7,072 nucleotides of DNA from Pseudomonadales bacterium (GTDB lineage Bacteria > Pseudomonadota > Gammaproteobacteria > Pseudomonadales > DC-out160), in contig JAESQG010000287.1 of NCBI GenBank assembly GCA_016765265.1, positions 3,140-10,211 on the forward strand, given 5' to 3'. Within the stretch, counting starts at the first letter, position 1, and the number at the start of each line of letters is the position of its first letter. The position numbers and the translations under genes are program-made. The notes under the pieces were generated by a model. The model was not told the DNA's origin, searched no databases, and saw only the letters and a list, made by a program, of their open reading frames with translations. Positions 1 to 6,265 of the stretch are shown here, one piece after another.

Positions 1-40
1 CCTCCTTTCGCGAGCATCGGATAAAACGCGCTTTCCTCCT
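1..40 (-). promoter_or_regulatory. Two Shine-Dalgarno-like sites after mutM, possible start of a next gene
   Basis: Read on the minus strand, the mutM stop codon is overlapped by TAAGGAGG (34-41), and a second AAAGGAGG occupies 1-8 at the window edge. Both match the anti-Shine-Dalgarno sequence very well. The first has an ATG 17 bases downstream (15-17), which is too far for a standard start. The second would place a start codon a few bases outside the window. I infer that another minus-strand gene follows mutM and may be cotranscribed with it. No terminator is visible between them, and the gene itself cannot be seen. Confidence 0.35.
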
Positions 41-855
41 TAAGTTTGGCAGAGTTTACAGAATACGGTAGCTCTTTGACCAAGACGAATTTCACGCAGG
101 TCATCACCACATTCTACGCAGGGCAAACCCGCCCTGCCGTACACATTCAGAGATTGTTTGAAATACCCCGGTTTTCCATCACTACCCACAAAATCCTTTA
201 AGGTGGTCCCTCCTTGATCAATAGCTGCCTGGAGCACCTCCTTAATTTTATCGACTAAAATACCTAAACGGGCTGAGGAAATACGTCCGGCTGCTCTCTT
301 CGGGTGTATTCCTGCTAAAAAAAGAGCTTCGTTAGCGTATATATTCCCTACTCCAACCACTATGTGGGCATTCATGATAAGGGTTTTTATTGGCCCCTTT
401 CTCCCTATAGCTAACTTAGCCAAATGTGCTGCTGAAAAATCTGTCGTCAATGGCTCTGGCCCTAGCTCCCTAATGAGCTTGTGCTCTTCCACTGGCTCTC
501 CAGTCCATAACCACGCACCAAATCGCCTAGGATCGGTGTAGCGTAAGACCATTCCGTTTTTTATCACCATATCAACATGATCATGTTTTTCGGGTGGGAT
601 CGTCGGTTCCACCAAACGTAAACTACCAGACATACCTAAGTGAACCAAAAGATGCCCTTGCGAAAACTGTAGCAATAAATACTTCCCCCGCCGTCGCACC
701 GATAACACTGTCTGATTACTCACTAGAGCGGGCAAATCTTTTGGAATGGGCCACCGCAATTGCTGATGCCGTACAATCAATTTTTCTACGACTTTACCAC
801 TAATATGTGGTTCGATACCCCGACAGGTTGTTTCTACTTCTGGCAGTTCAGGCAT
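40..855 (-). CDS. mutM: Formamidopyrimidine-DNA glycosylase (Fpg/MutM)
   Basis: Bifunctional DNA glycosylase/AP lyase of base-excision repair. It removes 8-oxoguanine and formamidopyrimidines and then cleaves the abasic site. The 271-residue product has the usual family length. Numbering includes Met1. It begins MPELPEVE, giving the catalytic Pro2 (N-terminal after Met removal) and Glu3. Lys58 lies in RRRGKY, followed by HLGMSG (72-77), with Met75 as the residue that fills the lesion gap, and DPRRFG (108-113). The helix-two-turn-helix has VGVGNIYANE with Asn171. The C-terminal zinc finger has Cys246, Cys249, Cys266 and Cys269, and the conserved Arg261 in QRATVF. The frame stays open 35 codons upstream, but the start at 855 is chosen because catalysis requires the N-terminal proline. 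The ribosome site there (TAGAG, 5-base spacing) is weak. The gene is divergent from hyuA with a 193-base spacer. In E. coli it directly follows rpmG, which it does not do here. Confidence 0.97.
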   Translation of the reverse strand: MPELPEVETTCRGIEPHISGKVVEKLIVRHQQLRWPIPKDLPALVSNQTVLSVRRRGKYLLLQFSQGHLLVHLGMSGSLRLVEPTIPPEKHDHVDMVIKNGMVLRYTDPRRFGAWLWTGEPVEEHKLIRELGPEPLTTDFSAAHLAKLAIGRKGPIKTLIMNAHIVVGVGNIYANEALFLAGIHPKRAAGRISSARLGILVDKIKEVLQAAIDQGGTTLKDFVGSDGKPGYFKQSLNVYGRAGLPCVECGDDLREIRLGQRATVFCKLCQT

Positions 856-996
856 GATGACTCTACATAACAGAGGTGCAACTCGATAACGGGTGGATAA
901 CTCTGTCTTTAATTCATGTTGAAATTGATACTCTTGTCTCATGGCCCTTTGCTCTCGCATTTTTTGCTATAGGGTCATCGAGCAGAATATCGGTAT

Positions 997-1026
997 TCTA
1001 TAAGTATTTTGGCTCTATTTTGTAAA
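997..1026 (-). promoter_or_regulatory. Candidate sigma-70 promoter for mutM
   Basis: On the minus strand a -35-like TTTACA (1021-1026) and a -10-like TATAGA (997-1002) are separated by 18 bases, inside the mutM/hyuA divergent spacer (856-1048). It would give mutM an untranslated leader of roughly 130 bases. It was assigned by eye from consensus similarity only. No convincing plus-strand promoter for hyuA was found in the same spacer. Confidence 0.35.
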
Positions 1027-1048
1027 TAAATGATAGGTATTTTAACGC

Positions 1049-3100
1049 ATGTTACTTGGCGTAGACACAGGTGGTACTTTTACGGATTTCGTACTTATTA
1101 CCCAAGAGGGAATGCGCGTACATAAACGCCTCTCAACACCTCACGCTCCCGCCAAAGCAATTTTGCAAGGCTTAGAGGAACTCGACTTAATGTCTGCGGC
1201 AAAAAGCGGACAGCTAACCATAGTCCACGGTAGTACTGTCGCCACTAATGCTGTGTTGGAAGGAGAGGGCGTTAAAACGGTTTTTATCACCAACCGAGGC
1301 TTATCGGATATGCTCTCCATTGGGCGGCAAACCAGAACCTCTCTCTATGATCTTTGCCCCTATCCCAACAATCCCCCGGTGCCTAAATCCCTTTGCCTTG
1401 AAACCGGTGGGCGATTAGACCCACAGGGCAACTTAGTGGAGGCGTTGACAAAGGACGATTTAAAAAAACTTGTTGAACAAATTCGGCAATTAAAACCGGA
1501 TGCAGTTGCTATCAATCTACTCTATTCATTTATCGATGATAGCCATGAAAAGGCCATCGAATCAGCGTTACCCAAATCTCTTTTTATTTCACGATCCTCA
1601 TACGTACTCCCTGAATACAAAGAATATGAACGCGGCATAGCCACCTGGTTAAATGCCAGTTTGGGCCCCTTAGTGGCCAACTATCTAAAACAATTAGACA
1701 CCGCTTTATCCCCCTGCCCAATAAGAATAATGCAATCCAGTGGTGGTACGATGAATATAGATTCAGCCGCTAAGCAGGCGGTGCGCTTACTCCTCTCGGG
1801 ACCCGCAGGTGGTCTCGCTGCGGCGCAATTTATTGGCCAGCTAAGTCATTCAAAAAAGCCAGGTGATAGAAATAAATTAAGCCACAGGAATCAACTCATC
1901 ACATTTGATATGGGCGGCACCTCTACCGATGTGGCGCTAATTGACGGGCCGCTAACCCTGACCAATGAATCCAGGATTGGCAACTATCCTGTGGCAGTCC
2001 CCATGGTCAATATGCACACCATCGGTGCCGGAGGGGGGTCCATCGCTTTCAAAGATCAAGGCGGGCTTTTGCAAGTGGGCCCACAATCCGCTGGATCAGA
2101 ACCGGGCCCCGCGTGCTATGGCAGAGGCGGTACACTAGCAACAGTTACCGATGCCAATGTAGTGCTAGGGCGTTTACGGCCCGCCCTTTTTCTCGGGGGA
2201 AACATGTCTTTGGATGTGGAAAAAGCCAAAGAAGCTGTAGGGGATTTAGCTCAATCACTCAAACTAAGTTTATTAGAAACGGCCTATGGCATCATCTCAA
2301 TAGCCAACGATCACATGAGCCGTGCGCTGCGTGTTATTTCGGTACAAAGGGGATATGACCCCAAGAAATTTCAACTTTGTTGCTTTGGTGGTGCCGGTGG
2401 ACTTCATGTTTGTGCTCTTGCTGATGCTTTACAGATACCGAAAGCCATCATTCCCATCAATGGTGGCGTGCTCTCTGCCTTGGGCATGTTGGTGGCGCCA
2501 AGAGAACGACAATTATCCATTACCCATCAGTGTTTACTTTCTCAGATAAAAATAACAGACTTGAATCCGCTAATTCAACAACTGGAAGAACAAGGTCAAC
2601 AAGCATTGATGACTGAAGGCATTGATCAAAATGACATAGAGCGAGCGGTGTCCTTAGATCTTCGTTATCAAGGTCAAACGCATACACTCAATGTAATATT
2701 TGAAAACTCTTTAGAACAGATGATTAAAACCTTTCATCAACAGCACAAAGCACGCTACGGTCATGCCCTAAGACTAGCGGTGGAATTGGTCAATATCAGG
2801 GTTGGCGTCAGTGCGGAAAGTGATCCCATTAATTTGCCCCGTCTAGACAAAGCATCGAAATCAAACATTAATCCGTCGCCTCTGCAAAAAGTATTTCTTC
2901 ACTATTTGCAAGACAATACCCTGCACGATAAGGTTCACTCGATCGAAACCCCCGTTTACCAGAGAGATCAACTTAAAAATGGCCACTTTATTAAGGGACC
3001 AGCCCTCATCACTGAAACAGTATCTACCACATTAATCGAGCCCAACTGGCAAGCCACTGTTGATGAATGGGGGAATTTATTATTAGAACGGCGACGATAA
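1049..3100 (+). CDS. hyuA: Hydantoinase A/oxoprolinase family protein (HyuA-type), stand-alone
   Basis: An ASKHA-fold subunit of the N-methylhydantoinase/5-oxoprolinase/acetone carboxylase family. Characterised members use ATP to activate a cyclic amide or carbonyl substrate. The true substrate here is unknown. The 683 residues carry the N-terminal nucleotide motif VDTGGTFTD (5-13), HGSTVATNAVLEG (60-72), SGPAGG (250-255), the second phosphate motif FDMGGTSTDVAL (286-297), HTIGAGGGSI (323-332) and SEPGPACYGRGG (350-361). FGGAGGLH (446-453) and NGGVLSALGM (471-480) follow, then the family's C-terminal domain from about 500. Length is close to that of family A subunits, so it appears intact. 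The usual partner HyuB is absent on both sides: mutM is upstream and a convergent regulator gene is 6 bases downstream. Residues 266-282 look like an insertion. The start is placed just before the first motif, though its ribosome site (AGG, 11 bases upstream) is weak. The family call is firm and the symbol is only a family label. Confidence 0.9.
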   Translation: MLLGVDTGGTFTDFVLITQEGMRVHKRLSTPHAPAKAILQGLEELDLMSAAKSGQLTIVHGSTVATNAVLEGEGVKTVFITNRGLSDMLSIGRQTRTSLYDLCPYPNNPPVPKSLCLETGGRLDPQGNLVEALTKDDLKKLVEQIRQLKPDAVAINLLYSFIDDSHEKAIESALPKSLFISRSSYVLPEYKEYERGIATWLNASLGPLVANYLKQLDTALSPCPIRIMQSSGGTMNIDSAAKQAVRLLLSGPAGGLAAAQFIGQLSHSKKPGDRNKLSHRNQLITFDMGGTSTDVALIDGPLTLTNESRIGNYPVAVPMVNMHTIGAGGGSIAFKDQGGLLQVGPQSAGSEPGPACYGRGGTLATVTDANVVLGRLRPALFLGGNMSLDVEKAKEAVGDLAQSLKLSLLETAYGIISIANDHMSRALRVISVQRGYDPKKFQLCCFGGAGGLHVCALADALQIPKAIIPINGGVLSALGMLVAPRERQLSITHQCLLSQIKITDLNPLIQQLEEQGQQALMTEGIDQNDIERAVSLDLRYQGQTHTLNVIFENSLEQMIKTFHQQHKARYGHALRLAVELVNIRVGVSAESDPINLPRLDKASKSNINPSPLQKVFLHYLQDNTLHDKVHSIETPVYQRDQLKNGHFIKGPALITETVSTTLIEPNWQATVDEWGNLLLERRR

Positions 3101-3106
3101 AATTTA

Positions 3107-4318
3107 TTATTTATACATACTATGACTGGCAATATCCGCCCATTCAATAGCATGTAAATAAGCATTCCAAATGTCCTCTTGCCCCAATGAACCCAGATGA
3201 ACTTCACTCCATGAACCGGATTCATAGGCTATCACCGTATGTAAAACCAATCCAATTTGCCCCTCATGCTTTAAAACCGCAGAGACAATTTCTTCAGAAA
3301 ACGGAAGCTCTTCGAAAATTTCTTCGTGTGGCATATCCATTAAGGCATCTAACAGGGAAAATAGCCCAGCAGTAAAAAACATACTTGGTTCATCTAGTAA
3401 CAATCGGGCAGACAACTCCTGACACATACGTGCACGCACCATCGCAGTCAGTAACAACGCATGAGGCTTATCATCCATTGCCGCCAATGCAAGTATTGAT
3501 GCCCAGCACTTTAGCTCATCCAGCCCCAGTAACACCACTCCCTCTTGAATAGAATCTACTTGTCTTGGTAAGCCAAAAAACGCGGAATTAACAATACGCA
3601 AAAGCTTGTAAGTTAGGCGTGCATCTTGGCAAATAAGATACTCCACTTTATCGATTTCAACCTCAGTCGAACATAACTCTTGGAGTAAGTTAAGTACTAC
3701 CATTTTCGATGCCGGCACTGCCTTATTTTTTATTACTTTAGGCTTTGCCAAAAAATAACCCTGAAATAAATCAAACCCCATGCCATGATAAAGCTCATAC
3801 TCTTCATGGCTCTCAATTTTTTCCGCGAGTAACTTGCCTTTCGAACCAGATATGAGGGCAAGTTGCTCTCTCACACCCTTTTCACCCAATTGAGCCACAT
3901 CGAGCTTAATAATATCCGCGACTGCTAATATGGGTTTCCAAGATTCACTATAAACAAAGTCATCAAGCGCAATTCGATAGCCTTTGTCCGACAACGCTAA
4001 TACAGCAGCCACCAAAGCATCATCGACTTCAATATCTTCCAACAGCTCGGGAATAAGTCGGCCGCTAAATTGTTTGGGAAAGGAGCCTGACACTAGGAAC
4101 TCACGGGTAACATTAATTAGAGCGGGTATTCCACCAGTAATCGTTTCCATACCCATTTCCATAAAGGCATTAACAATAACTTGAGAAGAGGCTCCGTCTG
4201 GATCCGCAATATGGCCTGCTACATTATGCTCGCTGGTACGATATAGAAGCTCATAGGCAATTACCTGTAAACGTCGATCATACACTGGCTGGCGAGCCAC
4301 AAAAACATCTAGTCCCAA
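3107..4318 (-). CDS. EAL-HDOD domain signalling protein (YuxH-like)
   Basis: A cytoplasmic regulator that joins an N-terminal EAL domain (cyclic-di-GMP phosphodiesterase fold, about 5-195) to a C-terminal HDOD domain (about 204-400). No signal peptide or membrane segment is seen. It opens with VFVARQP and YELLYR, typical of this group. Positions matching catalytic EAL residues are largely kept: Glu23 (ELL in place of EAL), Asn69, Glu91, Asp119-Asp120, Lys138, Glu166 (AEKIE) and Gln186 (QGYF). The loop after DDF reads VYSESW instead of the usual GTGYSS, so activity is doubtful. The HDOD part has QDARLTYKLLRIVNSAFFG (231-249) and the LLGLDELKCW helix (263-272). The start is TTG at 4318, because a TGA lies two codons upstream in frame and GGTGA precedes it by 6 bases. 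No partner gene is adjacent; it converges on hyuA. The target process (motility, biofilm or other) cannot be told from here. Confidence 0.9.
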   Translation of the reverse strand: MGLDVFVARQPVYDRRLQVIAYELLYRTSEHNVAGHIADPDGASSQVIVNAFMEMGMETITGGIPALINVTREFLVSGSFPKQFSGRLIPELLEDIEVDDALVAAVLALSDKGYRIALDDFVYSESWKPILAVADIIKLDVAQLGEKGVREQLALISGSKGKLLAEKIESHEEYELYHGMGFDLFQGYFLAKPKVIKNKAVPASKMVVLNLLQELCSTEVEIDKVEYLICQDARLTYKLLRIVNSAFFGLPRQVDSIQEGVVLLGLDELKCWASILALAAMDDKPHALLLTAMVRARMCQELSARLLLDEPSMFFTAGLFSLLDALMDMPHEEIFEELPFSEEIVSAVLKHEGQIGLVLHTVIAYESGSWSEVHLGSLGQEDIWNAYLHAIEWADIASHSMYK

Positions 4319-4379
4319 GCTTGTTCACCATCAATGGGTTTGGGGCAAATGGAAGGGATAAAATTTTGCCCATACTTAA

Positions 4380-4408
4380 AATCTAGGCCCAAAACTAGCT
4401 GCCGTAAA
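4380..4408 (-). promoter_or_regulatory. Candidate promoter for the EAL-HDOD gene
   Basis: On the minus strand TTTACG (4403-4408) and TAGATT (4380-4385) are 17 bases apart, about 60 bases upstream of the TTG start. A promoter here is expected, because a strong terminator (4489-4530) separates this gene from rpmG. It is a consensus match by eye. The rest of the 262-base spacer (4319-4580) shows no gene. Confidence 0.35.
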
Positions 4409-4488
4409 ATATTTGGGACTTAAAGGGGGAAATAAGCAAAGTGAACATAAGCTAAAATGGCTAAGAAAAGTGATCTTAATATCGAGCA

Positions 4489-4530
4489 ACAACAAAAAAA
4501 CCCAACATTTATGCTGGGTTTTTTTGTTGT
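4489..4530 (-). terminator. Rho-independent terminator of the rpmB-rpmG transcript
   Basis: A perfect 16-base inverted repeat (4489-4504 with 4515-4530) includes an A7/T7 block. Read on the minus strand, CCCAGCA pairs with TGTTGGG through one G-U wobble around a TAAA loop and is followed directly by seven T residues, the classic intrinsic terminator form. It lies about 50 bases past the rpmG stop. On the plus strand the wobble becomes an A-C mismatch, so it should work best leftward, although it is symmetric enough to act in both directions. Confidence 0.93.
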
Positions 4531-4580
4531 ATTCAAAATATGAATAATTAATTCAGGCCAAACATTCAGACCCTAAAGAA

Positions 4581-4736
4581 TTACTTAATCTTAGCTTCTT
4601 TAAAAATAACGTGTTGCCGAATTTTGGGATCAAATTTTTTGATCTCCATTTTTTCAGGCATAGTACGCTTGTTTTTGGTAGTGGTGTAGTAGTAGCCCGT
4701 GCCTGCTGTTGAAACTAATTTAATCTTATCTCTCAT
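4581..4736 (-). CDS. rpmG: 50S ribosomal protein L33
   Basis: A small basic protein of the large ribosomal subunit. The translation has 51 residues, beginning MRDKIKLVSTAGTGYYYTT and ending with a Lys-rich tail, and carries TKNKRTMPEKMEIKKFDP (20-37). This is the familiar L33 pattern of gammaproteobacteria, where the protein is 50 to 55 residues. It lacks the four zinc-binding cysteines of the C+ form, so it is the cysteine-free type. The start is supported by AGGTGA five bases upstream. rpmB precedes it on the same strand after an 83-base spacer with no visible terminator, so the two are probably one transcript, ending at the strong terminator 50 bases downstream. Confidence 0.97.
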   Translation of the reverse strand: MRDKIKLVSTAGTGYYYTTTKNKRTMPEKMEIKKFDPKIRQHVIFKEAKIK

Positions 4737-4819
4737 TGCTATCACCTAATTCGATCTATTGATTCTTTGTTACTATAAGCCCTAGATTGTTACTATTACG
4801 TCCCAGCTTGGGTATTGAT

Positions 4820-5056
4820 TTATACCTTGATCCCGCGCCTACGCATGTCACTCAATACGGTATCTATGCCTTTTTTATCAATAATACGCATTCCTTTTGA
4901 AGAAACCCGCAATCGAATAAAGCGCTTTTCAGTTTCTACCCAAAACCGATGGTAATGTAAATTGGGTTCAAACCGACGCCGTGTTTTGTTATGGGCGTGG
5001 GATACATTATTTCCAGCGACGGGTCGCTTACCCGTGACTACACATACCTTTGACAT
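4820..5056 (-). CDS. rpmB: 50S ribosomal protein L28
   Basis: A large-subunit ribosomal protein of 78 residues, the same length as in E. coli. It begins MSKVCVVTGKRPVAGNNVSH, followed by HNKTRRRFEPNLHYHRFWV (22-40), which is the family signature. The C-terminal part runs RLRVSSKGMRIIDKKGID (48-65) and ends RRRGIKV. The frame is open seven codons further upstream, but the start at 5056 is chosen because it gives the conserved N-terminus and has GGAG seven bases upstream. It is the first gene of the rpmB-rpmG pair. The 327-base spacer to radC suggests its own promoter rather than read-through alone. Confidence 0.97.
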   Translation of the reverse strand: MSKVCVVTGKRPVAGNNVSHAHNKTRRRFEPNLHYHRFWVETEKRFIRLRVSSKGMRIIDKKGIDTVLSDMRRRGIKV

Positions 5057-5140
5057 CGTAGATCTCCAACAGACCAAACCACCCTGGGAGACAACAACAA
5101 TCCCGATGGGTATTTCACTTTCAATTCATTTTAGGAATAA

Positions 5141-5168
5141 GCTATAGAATACTTTGCCCTTTTGTAGC
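5141..5168 (-). promoter_or_regulatory. Weak candidate promoter for rpmB-rpmG
   Basis: On the minus strand GCTACA (5163-5168) and TATAGC (5141-5146) are 16 bases apart, leaving a leader of about 80 bases before rpmB. Other AT-rich -10-like strings lie next to it (TATTCT, TAAAAT) without a good -35 partner, so the exact promoter is uncertain. A promoter somewhere here is likely, since ribosomal protein genes need strong expression. Confidence 0.3.
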
Positions 5169-5171
5169 ACT

Positions 5172-5223
5172 CTTCGAGCCGAGCTACTATCTTCGAACCG
5201 AGCTACTAGAACCAAGCTACTAG
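5172..5223. repeat. Degenerate tandem repeat of about 19 bases, 2.7 copies
   Basis: CTTCGAGCCGAGCTACTAT (5172-5190) is followed directly by CTTCGAACCGAGCTACTAG (5191-5209), with two differences. A shortened third copy, AACCAAGCTACTAG (5210-5223), comes next. The array lies immediately upstream of the candidate rpmB -35 element when read on the minus strand. It could be a binding-site cluster or simply a slippage-type duplication. Confidence 0.85.
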
Positions 5224-5383
5224 GGGAGGCGCTTTATATCAAGATTCTAGTCAAATCACAAGAAAATTCCAGATTGGCGGGAAAATCTCTTCATATGACC
5301 AATCCACCTAATACATCAATAAATTAAATACAAGCATAATATTTCACCGTAATACAAATAGATAACCGTTTCCCGCGCTTGCT

Positions 5384-6058
5384 TTACAAAAAACCGTGCT
5401 GTGCGAATGATGTCGCCTCACCATCACCGATTATAATATGATCAACAACCCTAATATCCACCAGCGCAAGCGCAGCGACTAGGCGCTCAGTAATTCTGTG
5501 ATCTGACTGACTGGGCTCAGCCACTCCGGAAGGGTGGTTATGCGCAAATATCACGGCAGCAGCATTGGTCTTCAGCGCTAGCTTAACTACCTCCCTAGGG
5601 TGAACACTGGCACCGTCTATGGTACCTCGAAAAATCTCTTCATAATGGAGAACCCGATGTTGATTATCGAGAAATAATGCCGCAAAAACCTCATAAGAAT
5701 AGGCCCTCAAACGAGCAGTGAAATATTGAATGGTCTCAGTGGAGGAACCCAGGGCGCTCCCCTTCACCAGAGTTTCAGCGAGATAGCGTTTGCCGAGTTC
5801 TAAGGTAGCTTGCAATTGAACATACTTGGCCGGGCCTAGTCCTCTTTGCTGGCAGAATACATCCTGTTCCCAATCCAGTAATTCCCTTAGCCCACCCGAT
5901 GCGCTTATCAGATCCCGCGCTATATCAACGGCGGTTTTTCCTGCCACGCCCGTGCGTAAAAAAATAGCCAACAGTTCAGCATCGGATAGAACCGATGCAC
6001 CAAACTTTTGTAATTTCTCTCTCGGTCTTTCCAATTCAGGCCAATCGCTAATTGCCAT
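5384..6058 (-). CDS. radC: RadC family JAB/MPN-domain protein
   Basis: A 224-residue protein of the RadC (UPF0758) family. The N-terminal helical region (about 1-100) has RPREKLQKFG (11-20), LSDAELLAIFLRTG (24-37) and a helix-hairpin-helix-like GLGPAKYVQLQA (73-84). The C-terminal JAB/MPN domain (about 105-224) has the metal-site motif His173-Asn-His175-Pro-Ser-Gly with Asp186. Length is normal. The family was once linked to DNA repair in E. coli, but that role was withdrawn and its biochemical function remains unsettled. The start at 6058 is preferred over an in-frame ATG 13 codons upstream because it matches the usual N-terminus and has GGGAG four bases upstream. It is divergent from coaBC and upstream of rpmB on the same strand, the same neighbourhood as in E. 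coli. Confidence 0.96.
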   Translation of the reverse strand: MAISDWPELERPREKLQKFGASVLSDAELLAIFLRTGVAGKTAVDIARDLISASGGLRELLDWEQDVFCQQRGLGPAKYVQLQATLELGKRYLAETLVKGSALGSSTETIQYFTARLRAYSYEVFAALFLDNQHRVLHYEEIFRGTIDGASVHPREVVKLALKTNAAAVIFAHNHPSGVAEPSQSDHRITERLVAALALVDIRVVDHIIIGDGEATSFAQHGFL

Positions 6059-6133
6059 ACAACTCCCTTCTATTAAACCCACTCTGAAGTTTCTCACTCG
6101 CTATAAAGACCAGCATGGCAAAAAAGAAGGATG

Positions 6134-6161
6134 ATTTTATTTCAAATAATTAATCCTCAAA
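6134..6161 (-). promoter_or_regulatory. Candidate promoter for radC
   Basis: On the minus strand TTTGAG (6156-6161) and TAAAAT (6134-6139) are 16 bases apart within the 207-base radC/coaBC divergent spacer, giving a leader of about 70 bases. In the other direction an extended -10-like TGGTATCCT (6177-6185) might serve coaBC, but it lacks a clear -35. Both are by-eye assignments. Confidence 0.3.
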
Positions 6162-6265
6162 TTTATTACCTCAGAATGGTATCCTCCACCTCCATTGTAA
6201 ACACTTACCAACTACACTTACCGACGACAACAGAACAAACAGGCCGTTGGATAGGACAGGACTTT

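Larger units (their letters stand above)
5057..5383. other. AT-rich spacer between radC and rpmB
   Basis: This 327-base stretch has no supported gene. It holds the rpmB leader with its ribosome site, a candidate rpmB promoter (5141-5168) and a degenerate tandem repeat (5172-5223). The remainder (5224-5383) is AT-rich. A weak inverted repeat, AGATT/AATCT, flanks GGCGGGAA at about 5272-5289, without a T tract. I see no convincing terminator for radC, so radC transcripts may read into rpmB. Confidence 0.6.

Noticed and set aside
856..960. In-frame 35-codon upstream extension of mutM
   Set aside because: Fpg needs proline as its mature N-terminal residue, so MPELPEVE must be the start. The extension is only an open frame in the leader.
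2113..2549. Overlapping short plus-strand open frames inside hyuA
   Set aside because: They are out-of-frame shadows of hyuA, which has continuous conserved motifs across this stretch.
4457..4543. Plus-strand 28-codon frame beginning MAKKSD with a hydrophobic end
   Set aside because: It runs straight through the rpmG terminator hairpin, which explains its composition, and it has no ribosome site at a suitable distance.
5057..5077. Seven-codon upstream extension of rpmB
   Set aside because: The conserved L28 N-terminus MSKVC and the GGAG site both support the start at 5056.
5164..5223. GGTTCGA-like strings on the minus strand resembling a tRNA T-arm
   Set aside because: No acceptor stem, anticodon arm or D-arm can be folded around them. 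They are parts of the tandem repeat.
5270..5290. AGATT/AATCT inverted repeat downstream of radC as a terminator
   Set aside because: The stem is only five AT-rich base pairs with an eight-base loop and no following T tract.
6059..6097. Thirteen-codon upstream extension of radC
   Set aside because: A strong ribosome site directly precedes the internal ATG at 6058, which gives a family-typical N-terminus.
5826..6134. Plus-strand open frame of 102 codons opposite radC
   Set aside because: It lies almost wholly antisense to the well-supported radC and shows no recognisable protein features.
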